Of a DNA stretch of 42,021 nt, positions 30,297 to 39,502 are shown one piece after another. Every line of letters begins with the position of its first letter. The first letter of the stretch is position 1. This stretch comes from Bacteroidota bacterium (lineage in GTDB: Bacteria > Bacteroidota > Bacteroidia > Chitinophagales > Chitinophagaceae): NCBI GenBank assembly GCA_023433345.1, contig JAEZDA010000078.1, forward strand, positions 1 through 42,021, read 5' to 3'. Made by a program: the position numbers and the translations under genes. Below the pieces are notes generated by a model. It made no database searches. It was not told where the DNA came from and saw only the letters and a list, made by a program, of their open reading frames with translations.

Positions 30297-33017
30297 TCAA
30301 CGTTTCACCAGTTTAATTACTTCTCCATTTGCAAGTTTAACGAAGTAAATGCCCGGTGCAAATTTGCCGAGGTTCACCTGTTGATTGTAATTGTTCAATA
30401 TAATTGAAGCAACCCTTGAGCCGGCCGCATTACTTATTTCAGCTTTGGTATTAAGCAAGGATACATCGTTGAAGGCCACAACAAAACTTTCCTCGAAAGG
30501 ATTTGGATATGTGCGTATCACCGTACCCTTTACGTTGAAGTTGAAGGCCAGCACATTGCTGTATGAGAATCGGCCATCTACATCCATTTGTTTCAAACGG
30601 TATGTATTTACTCCATTCAGCGGAGTAAAATCGGTAATTCGATAGTTCGCTGCCGCGCGACCGGTTGAGGCGATGAATCCGATCTTTGTCCATTCAGTTT
30701 GACCAGCATCGGAGCGCTGGATTTCAAATCCACGGCTATTGATTTCATTCGCCGTTTGCCAGTTGAGGTTAACTACTTTACCATCTGCAGCACCTGTAAA
30801 ATTCAGCAAAGTGACGGGCACTGATATTGTTCCTTCACCCTGAACTAAAAAATCATAATTCGTTTCATCAGCATCATCATTTACAACCGTGATCGTTGCG
30901 GTTCTCACTCCTAAACCAATTCCATCAAAACGTACAGTAAAGGTGGTAGACTGGCCTGGAGCAAGGGAAGTGAGAACGGGTCCGGCAATTACAGTGAACC
31001 AACTTGCATCAGTGCCTGAAATATTAATTCCTGAGATATTCAAGGTTGCAGAACCGTTGTTAGTAATCGTAAATGTTCTGTCGATTCCCGGAGCTGTGTA
31101 AAATCCGAAGTCGGTGCCATCAGCTGGTGTGGGAGCTGCGTCGCCATCAAGGATACAAAGTGAACCTGTTCCTGTTATACGAATATTTGGAGCTGCACCG
31201 CCACATACGCCGGTCGTTCCGCCGGGGGCAACCCAGTTTGAGGTTGGTCCTGCAAGGAAAAATGAAACAAGAGTTCCATTTTGAGGGGAACAGTTGTCCG
31301 TGCGATCTAACAAAACAGTTTCAGTTGTGTTTGTTCCACCAGCAATTCCCTGGTTGAAATCGTAATAAGCGATAAGGCCAGGTTCATCGCCCCTTAATTT
31401 GCAGTTCATGTTTGCGAGAATTTCTCCTGCCGAACGCGCCACATTCCAGATACGCACTTCATCCATGCGGCCTGCAAATAAGTTGGAGCCTGCAAAAATT
31501 CCCAGATCTAATGTCGTTTCAGTATAATCAGGCGGAGTGCCTGAAGATACCATCACGCCATTAAGATAAAGGTTCATAGAATTAGTTGCATCGTCGAAAG
31601 TGACGGCAACATGATACCAGGTTCCTGCTGTTAAAGGAGCTCCACCGATGGTTTGATCGAATGTGGGAGCATGACCTGCCGCGATCACGCCATTGCTGAG
31701 GTAGAGAGCAGTGCCGGTGTTGAGGTCGCCGGAAATTAAGTTCGGGAAAGCCGTCAGAGATGCAGCATTAGGATTGATCCAAACTTCTTTGGTATAACTT
31801 CCACTGATAGTAACCGGTAGGTCAACCCAGGAAACAACGCCGTCAAAGTCCAGTGCCTCTCCGCCTCCGGCATTATTTCCCTGTACAGAAAAATCGTAAA
31901 CTGCCTCATCAGCATCATCATTATTGACAGTGAGGGTCGCCGTTTTAATTCCTGTTGTGCCTGTAGGGTTGAAAGTAACTGTAAAAGTTGTTGAAGCGCC
32001 GGGAGCCACAGTAGATGCCGGCAAAGTAGTAACCGTAAAGTCTGACGGGTTTGAACTCGTAACACCTGTGATGGTTAACGTAGATGAACCGGAATTATAA
32101 ATGGTAAAGGTTTGAACTTTTGGTGAAGCACCAATATCTCCAAAGTCTGACCCATCGGTGAGGTCGGGCGTATTATCTCCGTCTAGGATGCAATTATTTC
32201 CTGAGCCCAATACCCTGATGTTTGGGGAGGCGTTACAAAAAAGTGGAGTGAATGCGCCCGGGGTAACCCAGTTAGACGTAGTTCCTGGCGTAAGGGAGAA
32301 GCCTACCAAAACTCCATTGGATGGCGTACAGGTATCGTGCGAATCAATCAAGGTCACTACGCCTGTATTGTCATCTCCTGCAATTCCCTGGTTGAATTTG
32401 TAATATGCTTCAAGCCCGGGAGCATCATCATTAACTTCGCAGAGCATACTGCCAAGTATCTCGGCACCCGTGCGTGCCACACTCCAGATGCGAACTTCGT
32501 CCATGCGTCCCTGATAGTATGAGGAAAAATTAAAACGACCCAGTTCTAAATTGGTTTCAGTATATGGGTTGAGGTTAATTGTACTCGCTACTGCAACACC
32601 GTTTTTATATAAGGTCATCACCCCGCTTACTGCATCATAAGTAACCGCCACATGCGTCCACACACCAATCGGAATTGGCGTTCCGGGATCGATCAGATCT
32701 GAAAATCCGGAAGAGATGTGCCCGGCCTGGAGGATGCCGTTGTTTAAATACAAGGCAGTTTGGGTACCGGAGATTAGATTTGGAAAACCGGCAGTATTAG
32801 AAGGGTTTATCCAGACCTCCTTTGTGTAACTTCCACTTACATTTATTGGAAGGAAGACATAATCATCGTCGCCCAGAAAGTCCAGCGCCTCCCCTGTTTG
32901 GGCCTTAGCACCAAAACCCGTGACGAATAAAATAAAAACTGCTGCAAACAATATCCGAACTCTGCGCACGAAATTTTGTATACCTGCGTTGTTAGAAGCG
33001 TAAAAATAATTTTCCAT
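30297..33017 (-). CDS. Secreted duplicated LamG/choice-of-anchor protein with T9SS sorting domain
   Basis: A 906-residue secreted protein. After an N-terminal segment and signal peptide (ends GFGAKAQ, about 39) come two copies of one module: a LamG/concanavalin-like domain (each opening EALDF...SGSYTKEVWINP and containing GRMDEVRIW) at about 40-225 and 388-565, each followed by an ASPM/choice-of-anchor-D-like Ig-type domain (about 275-380 and 612-730) closing with NDDADE..YDF.VQG. A fibronectin-like segment (LNWQTANEINSRGFEIQRS) follows, then the type IX sorting domain (TYPNPFEESFVV...GIYFVKLANGEVIKLVKR). It would be exported, then attached to the surface or released. LamG domains often bind sugars or other surface ligands. 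I prefer the ATG at 33017; an upstream in-frame start adds 14 residues. Confidence 0.9.
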   Translation of the reverse strand: MENYFYASNNAGIQNFVRRVRILFAAVFILFVTGFGAKAQTGEALDFLGDDDYVFLPINVSGSYTKEVWINPSNTAGFPNLISGTQTALYLNNGILQAGHISSGFSDLIDPGTPIPIGVWTHVAVTYDAVSGVMTLYKNGVAVASTINLNPYTETNLELGRFNFSSYYQGRMDEVRIWSVARTGAEILGSMLCEVNDDAPGLEAYYKFNQGIAGDDNTGVVTLIDSHDTCTPSNGVLVGFSLTPGTTSNWVTPGAFTPLFCNASPNIRVLGSGNNCILDGDNTPDLTDGSDFGDIGASPKVQTFTIYNSGSSTLTITGVTSSNPSDFTVTTLPASTVAPGASTTFTVTFNPTGTTGIKTATLTVNNDDADEAVYDFSVQGNNAGGGEALDFDGVVSWVDLPVTISGSYTKEVWINPNAASLTAFPNLISGDLNTGTALYLSNGVIAAGHAPTFDQTIGGAPLTAGTWYHVAVTFDDATNSMNLYLNGVMVSSGTPPDYTETTLDLGIFAGSNLFAGRMDEVRIWNVARSAGEILANMNCKLRGDEPGLIAYYDFNQGIAGGTNTTETVLLDRTDNCSPQNGTLVSFFLAGPTSNWVAPGGTTGVCGGAAPNIRITGTGSLCILDGDAAPTPADGTDFGFYTAPGIDRTFTITNNGSATLNISGINISGTDASWFTVIAGPVLTSLAPGQSTTFTVRFDGIGLGVRTATITVVNDDADETNYDFLVQGEGTISVPVTLLNFTGAADGKVVNLNWQTANEINSRGFEIQRSDAGQTEWTKIGFIASTGRAAANYRITDFTPLNGVNTYRLKQMDVDGRFSYSNVLAFNFNVKGTVIRTYPNPFEESFVVAFNDVSLLNTKAEISNAAGSRVASIILNNYNQQVNLGKFAPGIYFVKLANGEVIKLVKR

Positions 33018-33245
33018 GTGGATCAAATTAATATGTGATAAAACGACAACACCGGGCACAAGATGACCGATCCGGTACTTCTCGGATATTTGGATTTAAT
33101 ACGGCGTAAATTTAATGTGGATTATTAACGTTTACGAATTTTTCAAGCTGATAATTGAGATTACAAACTCTATACCATATTCATTATCAAATTTTTACTC
33201 TATTATTGTTTTCAACCTGACTGCCTAAAAGTGTTAATGTAAAGG

Positions 33246-34391
33246 ATGAGCCAAAACGATGTCAAAACCAAAAAGCTGTACTTCGAAAACCTCGACGGGT
33301 TAAGGTTTTTCTGCTTTTTGCTGGTATTTATGTACCACAGCTTTACCACAGAATACCCTCATATTGCGGAATCAGCCGTTCATCACACTGTGAAAAAAGA
33401 AATATTTGGAAACGGCTTCCTCGGGGTAAACTTTTTTTTCGTGCTGAGCGGCTTCCTTATCACCTATCTTCTTATTGAGGAGAAGAAGCTGCGCGGGAGA
33501 ATCAACATCCCGAATTTTTGGCTCCGACGGATCTTAAGGATCTGGCCGCTGTATTTTGCCTGCATTTTCATCGGGTTCGTGTTATTTCCACTTGCGAAGA
33601 GCCTGGCAGGCGGAATTCCCTCTGAATCTGCAAACATCTGGTATTATCTCGCCTTCATCAACAATTTCGATTACATCAGAACGGGCCTGCCGGACGCTCC
33701 CGGCCTCGGTGTGCTGTGGAGTATAGCCATTGAAGAACAATTTTATCTGGTGTGGCCGGTCATCCTGGGCTTTTTGCCCATTCGCTATTATTGGATAGCC
33801 TTTTCCATCATCATTACAGGAAGTTTTCTATTCCGGGCTTTCAATGACCTGCCTATTCTCCACGAAATGCATACGTTCTCCTGTATTGGAGATATGGCCA
33901 CCGGTGCATTCGGCGCATGGTTATTCATTCAAAGAACCTGGTTTGCCCGCTTCATACAGGAAATGCCGAGGATCCTCATCATCCTTATCTACCTTCTCCT
34001 TGTGGCGATATTTATCCTCCGCGACGAATTTCTTCTGCAAAATCACACCATAAGAATATTCGAGAGATTTCTTACTGCCCTCACGATACTTTTTGTGATT
34101 CTCGAGCAGTGCTTTTCGAAAAATTCATTCTATAAAATGGCTTCACTCAGGTCAATTACAAAATTGGGAATTTATACATACGGTTTATATTGCCTCCACT
34201 TCATTTTCATCTCGGCTGTGCAGGGAGTTACAAAAAAATTAGGACTAAATACGGAACTGTGGCAGGTGTTGGTTCTTGAAACTACCGTCAGCCTTGCCAT
34301 CACAATTATTGTGGCAAAAATTAGCTTCAGATATTTTGAAAGTCCTTTCTTAAAGATGAAGGACCGGATCGGTTATGTCCTGAAGAAGTAA
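33246..34391 (+). CDS. Acyltransferase-3 family membrane protein (OafA-like)
   Basis: A 381-residue integral membrane protein of about ten helices with the family signatures LDGLRFFCF at 17-25, the catalytic-type YHS in VFMYHSF at about 28-34, and FFVLSGFLITYLL near 64-76, followed by WLRRILRIWPLY. Such enzymes O-acylate sugars on lipopolysaccharide, exopolysaccharide or lipids at the membrane. It has no C-terminal SGNH domain, unlike longer OafA variants; a separate SGNH hydrolase lies about 1 kb on, on the opposite strand. The target glycan is unknown. Upstream region 33018-33245 holds no clear promoter. Confidence 0.92.
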   Translation: MSQNDVKTKKLYFENLDGLRFFCFLLVFMYHSFTTEYPHIAESAVHHTVKKEIFGNGFLGVNFFFVLSGFLITYLLIEEKKLRGRINIPNFWLRRILRIWPLYFACIFIGFVLFPLAKSLAGGIPSESANIWYYLAFINNFDYIRTGLPDAPGLGVLWSIAIEEQFYLVWPVILGFLPIRYYWIAFSIIITGSFLFRAFNDLPILHEMHTFSCIGDMATGAFGAWLFIQRTWFARFIQEMPRILIILIYLLLVAIFILRDEFLLQNHTIRIFERFLTALTILFVILEQCFSKNSFYKMASLRSITKLGIYTYGLYCLHFIFISAVQGVTKKLGLNTELWQVLVLETTVSLAITIIVAKISFRYFESPFLKMKDRIGYVLKK

Positions 34392-34815
34392 GTTGTTATG
34401 GAAAATTTGAAATCGAATTCTAACCATCTCTTTTGGACGGTGTGCAGCATTTTATGAACTCCCCGATAACGTTCACGGCTATACGCAATTCGTGAAGAAT
34501 TCTTTTCGCGGGCTTGTTCATAAGATCGTATTGATTAAAGCCTCACATTCAAATGTTCAATAGAATTCCAAATACCTATTGGCCATCGTCAATCGCACAA
34601 CGCATATCGATGTTGTCTGCAAGTTTTTAATTTTGCGAGCACAGTTATACAGTTCAATGTGAATGCCGGGCTGAATGGGCCGGTTGTTTTTGCTGAATCG
34701 GCTGCATGTACCGCAGTTACAATGTGATAAGTGTCATTCTCCATCTGAGTTGCATTTTTAATATCTATACAAATACCATAAAAGCTGCTGTCCACCGAAG
34801 GGGACCACTGAACTA

Positions 34816-34995
34816 TCCTGCCCTTTAACCGAATGTAAATGCTTGTCATTCGACTTACATCAACAACTTTCGCGAACTTTAACTCGTGGGGAAAGGGGTT
34901 GACGTACCCCGGGGGCGGATCTTTCGAGTAGCTAGATTCATGGATCAAGAACAACTCCACACCCCTCACCCTTTCTTTCCTTCTTTCAAACAAAA
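34816..34995 (-). repeat. Dispersed repeat, copy 1 (about 180 bp)
   Basis: Contains in order CCGAATGTAAATGCTT, ATTCGACTTACATCAACAAC, TTTCGCGAACTTTAACTCGT, the GGGG-N8-CCCCGGGG core at 34886-34914, GGATCTTTCGAGTAG, ATCAAGAACAACTCCACACC and CTTTCTTTCCTTCTTTCAAA. Copy 2 repeats all these blocks; copy 3 only the first half. Orientation is arbitrary; minus is chosen because the pieces read partly open on that strand. Confidence 0.85.
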
Positions 34996-35075
34996 CCCCG
35001 CTGTACTTTTTTTTATAAGATCGTTAGTGCATGGCCAACCGAATTCCTTTAGCTAAACGGTAGCTTCTAGATTTT

Positions 35076-35253
35076 CCTGCCCTTAACCGAATGTAATTGC
35101 TTACAGTTCGACTTACATCAACAACTTTCGCGAACTTTGATTCGTGGGGATAGGGGATGACGTACCCCGGGGCGGATCTTTCGAATAGGCAGATTCCTGC
35201 ATCAAGAACAACTCCACACCCCTCACCGTTTCTTTCCTTCTTTCAAACAAAAA
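35076..35253 (-). repeat. Dispersed repeat, copy 2
   Basis: Same block order as copy 1 over about 178 bp with small substitutions and a one-base deletion in the core (CCCCGGGGCGG instead of CCCCGGGGGCGG), core at 35144-35172. That deletion shifts any reading frame, which argues against a coding origin kept by selection. Confidence 0.85.
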
Positions 35254-35296
35254 TGATCAGTTCAATTCCGCTCACCAAAAGGCAGTCCCTTTATTA

Positions 35297-35398
35297 CCCT
35301 TCCCGTAACCGAATGTAAATGCTTATCATTCGACTTAGAACCACAACTTTCGCGAACTTTAACTCGTGGGGATAGGGGTTGACGTACCCCGGGGGCGA
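35297..35398 (-). repeat. Dispersed repeat, copy 3 (truncated)
   Basis: Carries only the first half: TAACCGAATGTAAATGCTTA, TTTCGCGAACTTTAACTCGT and the core at 35366-35394. It stops just after CCCCGGGGGCGA, 39 bp before the GDSL gene's stop codon. Confidence 0.8.
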
Positions 35399-35436
35399 AG
35401 TGGCTCAAACCTTAGAGAAAAAGCCGAATATACCTC

Positions 35437-36666
35437 CTACCAAACGCGAATCATGCCAATTGAAGGGTGATCAGTTCCAGGGAAATACAACCTGTACACA
35501 CCTTGAGCAAGTCGGGAAACATCAATGGTTTCATTTCTCCGGAAATTCACTTCAGGATACCTCTTCCGCCAAACAATTCCGCCCGACGCATCACAAATAA
35601 CTGCCCATGTGCTGAAACCTGGTGGCAATATGAGGTTAATAGATGTTGAACTCATGGTCGGAAATAAGTACGGTTCCCCCCGCCTCTGCGACACATGTTT
35701 TACCGGCACAACCTGAGAATAATGAATATTGCCCTCAGCATCACTTCCCTCAACACGGTAAAGATTGATCCCGTTCCGGGCATCTTCATCGGCGTACAGC
35801 ATTTTTTCGCCGGAGAATGGCTGATTCGGAAAAGTATGAATGAATTGAAACATTCCCGAGCCGTCGCTCCGTTCTAAACGGTAACGCATATACGAAGTTG
35901 ATGAAACCGGCATCCATGTCAACAATATATGATCGCCGCGGTCTGCCGCATAGAGCCGGGATTCTTCGAGCGCGACAGGCGCGAAAAATATATCGCGTTC
36001 AATCACCTTGTTCTTCAAAACGGTGTGTCCGGAAGGAGTGAGGTGAACGCCATCACCAAGGTTGTATTCAGGCTTTATAAACAGCGATGGCTGCTCAACG
36101 ATATCACTCCAAAAATCGATCGCGAAAACACCGAAATGCGCAATGATTGAATCCCTGATGTTCCGGAGCTTCTCCCGTTCTGAAGGCTGAACAAAATCAT
36201 TCCGGGGTTGGGTGGTGGTAATATAACACCTGATATTTCTTGAATTTGCGTAATCTTTCATCGTGTGAAGACAGAATAATATTTCCTCAACAGACAATAC
36301 AGTGTAATTATTTGAAGGAAAATTGATGATGATCACATCGGGAGCAGGAACAAAATTCGCCGCTCGCGTAATGTTGAATTCAGGGTTCGGTAAATTTCGC
36401 CCCGCCGGTGGAACATATCCCGTAGGCATTCCGACATAACAGTCGATGCCGGGCGTGCCGATATTGTAAAGCGTGTCAATGACTGCAGCAGATTTGAAAT
36501 ATTCCTTCACTTTGAAGGCCCATGAGCTGTCGCGCGGATAAGGAGAGTTGGGGAAATAGCCATAAGCTGAAGAAGATCCCATCACGCAGATGCGCTTCAT
36601 CTGCGAAACTCCCGGTAATGGGTGAACGAAAAAGAGAATGACCGCTATTACAATCAGCTTTTTCAT
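35437..36666 (-). CDS. Secreted SGNH/GDSL hydrolase with T9SS sorting domain
   Basis: A 409-residue exported esterase-like protein: signal peptide 1-21, SGNH hydrolase domain about 24-230 with block I MGSSSAYGY (probable nucleophile Ser32), a block III-like FPSNN at 116-120, and block V DGVHLTPSGH with Asp205 and His208. A fibronectin-III-like domain follows at about 240-325, then a C-terminal type IX sorting domain (LFPTMSSTSINLILPPGFST ... GVYRLYF). SGNH enzymes cleave acyl esters of carbohydrates, lipids or peptidoglycan; the substrate is unknown. The neighbouring acyltransferase-3 could supply the opposite reaction, but the two genes are about 1 kb apart and convergent. Start at the ATG with the signal peptide. 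Confidence 0.87.
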   Translation of the reverse strand: MKKLIVIAVILFFVHPLPGVSQMKRICVMGSSSAYGYFPNSPYPRDSSWAFKVKEYFKSAAVIDTLYNIGTPGIDCYVGMPTGYVPPAGRNLPNPEFNITRAANFVPAPDVIIINFPSNNYTVLSVEEILFCLHTMKDYANSRNIRCYITTTQPRNDFVQPSEREKLRNIRDSIIAHFGVFAIDFWSDIVEQPSLFIKPEYNLGDGVHLTPSGHTVLKNKVIERDIFFAPVALEESRLYAADRGDHILLTWMPVSSTSYMRYRLERSDGSGMFQFIHTFPNQPFSGEKMLYADEDARNGINLYRVEGSDAEGNIHYSQVVPVKHVSQRRGEPYLFPTMSSTSINLILPPGFSTWAVICDASGGIVWRKRYPEVNFRRNETIDVSRLAQGVYRLYFPGTDHPSIGMIRVW

Positions 36667-36754
36667 TGTGCTGAATTTTATAGAAGGTTCCCGAGGAAAT
36701 GCTGTTTAAGTTACAAAGCTTTTGTTGCAATTAAAAGCAAATGCGGCGAAATCC

Positions 36755-36783
36755 TTGTTATGACGGTTATTTATTTATTTTAG
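36755..36783 (+). promoter_or_regulatory. Putative promoter of the methyltransferase-glycan row
   Basis: TTG (36755-36757), 18-bp spacer and TATTTTAG (36776-36783, seven of eight against TAnnTTTG), 25 bp before the ATG at 36809, in the divergent region between the GDSL gene and the methyltransferase. Confidence 0.4.
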
Positions 36784-36808
36784 CGTTCAAGACCAAACTA
36801 ACATTCGC

Positions 36809-37462
36809 ATGACCACACGGCCGAGCAACGCCATGATCCTTGATTTTTTGAAGAAGAGTTATCCCGGAACAGGTTTCGTTGACAGTTTGAAAATTAAGTA
36901 CCGGCCATTGATATGCCCTTTCGGTGACATCATTTCGCTGGCGAAACCGGGCGAAAAGGTCGGCGATGTGGGATGCGGCTCTGGTCAGTTTCTTTTGCTG
37001 ATGTCGCATTTTTCTCAGCCTTCGCAGGTGTATGGAATTGAGATCTCTGAAAAGCTGATCAACAATGCAAACCAGCTTTTTGCAAAACAACCCTTCAGAA
37101 ATTTTGCATTCTCCACGTATGATGGTGTTCACTTTCCTCCGGGGTTGAGGGATATGGATATCTTATACCTTATTGATGTGTTACATCATGTGCCAAAGCC
37201 CAACCAGGAAAATTTTATCAAAGACCTCGCTGCAGCAATGAAACCGGGGGCCCGGCTTGTATTGAAAGATATTGACGGAGGTAGCGGCCTTGTGTTATTT
37301 AATAAAATGCATGACATGGTATTTGCCGGAGAGATCGGCAACGAAATCAGCTTTTCAAAAGCAAAAGAATGGTTGAAATCCGCCGGTTTGAATATTATTT
37401 CGGAAAATAAAAAGAGGATGTATGTCTATCCCCATTACACAATCGTTGCAGAAAAGAACTAA
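36809..37462 (+). CDS. Class I SAM-dependent methyltransferase
   Basis: A 217-residue Rossmann-fold methyltransferase. The SAM-binding motif I is GDVGCGSGQ at 52-60, with GIEISEKLINNA (motif II acidic residue) near 76-87 and the IDVLHHVPKP segment near 122-131. C-terminal strands (GLNIISENKKRM) complete the fold. The acceptor is not evident; UbiE- and Coq-like small-molecule enzymes share this layout. The following membrane-protein gene starts inside it by 41 bases, so they are certainly cotranscribed. In context, a lipid or glycan precursor is a plausible substrate, which is inference. Confidence 0.85.
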   Translation: MTTRPSNAMILDFLKKSYPGTGFVDSLKIKYRPLICPFGDIISLAKPGEKVGDVGCGSGQFLLLMSHFSQPSQVYGIEISEKLINNANQLFAKQPFRNFAFSTYDGVHFPPGLRDMDILYLIDVLHHVPKPNQENFIKDLAAAMKPGARLVLKDIDGGSGLVLFNKMHDMVFAGEIGNEISFSKAKEWLKSAGLNIISENKKRMYVYPHYTIVAEKN

Positions 37463-38591
37463 GCCTGCCACCTGGTTTATTTGTTTCTGCCTCGCCTTAC
37501 TGTCTGTTTACCCGGTTTACCGTAATTTCTATTACAGCAACGGTATCAAAACCTACGAGCGCCACCAGGCCATTCTGGAAAAACGTTCTGAGTTTTACAA
37601 TCCCTGGCAATATCGCGTACTTGCGCCTGCCATGGTGGAAGGTATGTTGTGGATATATAATAATACTGTCGACAAAATATTTCCCATTGAAGAGAAATTA
37701 AACTTTTCCATTGCAAACACTTCCGGCACCAATGCCGAAACCGATGAATTTGTTCGGCTGATGCAAACCCCGGGGGCGATGAAGTACATGATCATTTTTA
37801 TCTTCTTTCGTTTTGCAGAGCACTTCCTCATCTTTTATCTCGCATGGCGATTATGGAGCTATTTTACGGGAAACAATTACCTGATATTCTTCGGCATTTG
37901 CTTTCTTGCACTTTCTATGGGCAACGCCGTCACGGCCGCCGACCTTTCTTTCAACACTTATCTTGATAATATTTTCTATCTGCTCACTGCATTGTTGATA
38001 TTGGGCAAATGGAAAACTTTCTGGCTGATCCCCATAATCATTCTTGCTGCTTTCAACAGGGAAACAAGTATCATGCTCCCGGCATTATACTTTATTTCTC
38101 ATGCAGATCTTTCGCGATTCAGTTTCGGCAGGTACAATTTCGGCGACATAAAACTTCCCGGCAAAAGCGTATGGATCATCACCATCGTGATGTATGCTAT
38201 ATTCTTTACGATATTCTTCAGCCTGCGCAACTATTTCGGTTACCAGCCGCAACAGGTTTGGAAAGCACCTGCAGGCTGGCCGATGTTAAAACTAAATCTT
38301 GTAAGCGCGGTAGGCTTTAAGGGATATATGGAATTGATTGGAACATTAGCAGTAATTCCACTTATCATCATCTATAAATTCTACAGCTTTCCATATTTAC
38401 TTAGAAAATGGTTTTTATTTCTTGTACCGGTTTGGTTCGCGGTCCATTATGTTTCAGTGGTCGTTTACCAGGGACGACTTTTCCTCGTGCCGATGATCAT
38501 TGTAATGATCCCTATGATGCTCTGGCTTATTGATAATGCCGTGCAGGGAAAAAGATCTTATTCACCTCTACTTCACACAGACAAACCATGA
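37422..38591 (+). CDS. Polytopic membrane protein, possibly GT-C-like
   Basis: A 389-residue protein with about nine hydrophobic segments (for example 19-35, 122-142, 152-170, 184-200, 205-225, 252-272, 310-326, 336-375). An early loop has PWQYRVLAPAMVEGM and the middle has LSFNTYLDNIFYLLTALLIL and AAFNRETSIMLPALYF, a layout I associate with GT-C-type or EpsG-like membrane glycosyltransferases; the Asn-Arg-Glu-Thr loop is the best candidate for a conserved polar site. This is not a firm assignment. It overlaps the methyltransferase gene by 41 bases and shares ATGA with the UbiA gene, so all three lie in one transcript. Confidence 0.75.
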   Translation: MSIPITQSLQKRTKPATWFICFCLALLSVYPVYRNFYYSNGIKTYERHQAILEKRSEFYNPWQYRVLAPAMVEGMLWIYNNTVDKIFPIEEKLNFSIANTSGTNAETDEFVRLMQTPGAMKYMIIFIFFRFAEHFLIFYLAWRLWSYFTGNNYLIFFGICFLALSMGNAVTAADLSFNTYLDNIFYLLTALLILGKWKTFWLIPIIILAAFNRETSIMLPALYFISHADLSRFSFGRYNFGDIKLPGKSVWIITIVMYAIFFTIFFSLRNYFGYQPQQVWKAPAGWPMLKLNLVSAVGFKGYMELIGTLAVIPLIIIYKFYSFPYLLRKWFLFLVPVWFAVHYVSVVVYQGRLFLVPMIIVMIPMMLWLIDNAVQGKRSYSPLLHTDKP

Positions 38592-39475
38592 AAGAATATA
38601 TAAAACTGATCAGGCCGAAAGATTGGGCAAAGAATCTTTTTTTATTGGTGCCGGTTTTCTTTGCCGGCGAGATCTTTAACAACCAGACCATTTTAAATAT
38701 AATCGGCGGCTTCTTCTGTTTCAGCCTTGTGGCCAGCAGTATCTACATTATCAATGATTACCGGGATATAGAAGACGACCGGCTGCACCCTGAAAAAAGA
38801 ACCCGTCCCCTGGCGGCAGGCACCGTGTCTAAAGGCGCGGCCATTGCCATTTGCGCATTGTTCCTGATAACCGGATTCACACTTGCATGGTTCATCCGCG
38901 ATAAATTCCTGTTTGTTCTCGGTATCTATTTTCTGCTGAACCTTGGATATTCATTCGGACTCAAAAACATTTCGATACTGGACATCATCATCATCGCCAT
39001 CGGTTTTGTACTGCGTGTAAAAGCAGGGGCTGTAATTGCGTATATCGGTCTCAGTGAGTGGCTCACCATAATGGTATTCCTGCTGGCGCTGTTCATGGCC
39101 ATCGCAAAAAGAAGAGATGATGTACTTATCAAACAGGTATCGGGAACGGATATGCGAAAAGCTGTTAAAGGATACAACCTCGATTTCATAAACGCCGCCA
39201 TATCTCTTATTTGCGCAGTCACCATCGTATCTTATTTCATGTACACGATGTCGCCTGAAGTGGTGCAAAGGCTCGGCACGCACCGTTTATATTATACCTG
39301 CCTTTTTGTTTTAGCAGGAATTTTCCGTTACCTGCAACTGATATTTGTGAACCAAAATTCGCAATCGCCTACGAAGATCCTTTATAAAGACAGGTTCATT
39401 CAACTATCCATCATACTGTGGGTGATCAGTTTCTACCTGATTCTTTATGTGAAAGATTTTACCGTGTTCGAATAA
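38588..39475 (+). CDS. UbiA-family prenyltransferase, probable DPPR synthase
   Basis: A 295-residue membrane enzyme of about eight helices. The first Asp-rich motif is NDYRDIEDD at 56-64, followed by the stretch RLHPEKRTRPLAAG, which is the signature of decaprenyl-phosphate phosphoribosyltransferases (Rv3806c type) rather than of quinone prenyltransferases. That enzyme moves phosphoribose from PRPP onto a polyprenyl phosphate. A second polar region is AKRRDD near 173-178. Four bases overlap with the preceding gene; the HAD gene follows 27 bp later. In other bacteria such UbiA and HAD partners are adjacent or fused, and supply a phosphatase step. Confidence 0.87.
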   Translation: MKEYIKLIRPKDWAKNLFLLVPVFFAGEIFNNQTILNIIGGFFCFSLVASSIYIINDYRDIEDDRLHPEKRTRPLAAGTVSKGAAIAICALFLITGFTLAWFIRDKFLFVLGIYFLLNLGYSFGLKNISILDIIIIAIGFVLRVKAGAVIAYIGLSEWLTIMVFLLALFMAIAKRRDDVLIKQVSGTDMRKAVKGYNLDFINAAISLICAVTIVSYFMYTMSPEVVQRLGTHRLYYTCLFVLAGIFRYLQLIFVNQNSQSPTKILYKDRFIQLSIILWVISFYLILYVKDFTVFE

Positions 39476-39502
39476 AAACTGCTTTTTAGTAAAATTCAAT
39501 TT

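Larger units (their letters stand above)
34392..35436. repeat. 1-kb gene-free block with three dispersed-repeat copies
   Basis: Between the acyltransferase and the GDSL gene there is no convincing gene. The first 420 bp have no recognised feature. From 34816 three direct copies of one repeat follow (listed separately). A frame of 134 codons on the minus strand (34589-34993) has its first half made of copy 1, and I do not regard it as a gene. Confidence 0.7.

Noticed and set aside
34589..34993. Minus-strand frame of 134 codons as a gene
   Set aside because: Its first half is made of dispersed repeat copy 1, which is frameshifted in copy 2; no domain, promoter or neighbour supports it.
34816..35398. 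Regular direct repeats as a CRISPR array
   Set aside because: Units are about 100-180 bp with 222-260 bp steps, only three copies exist, spacers are not uniform and no cas gene is present.
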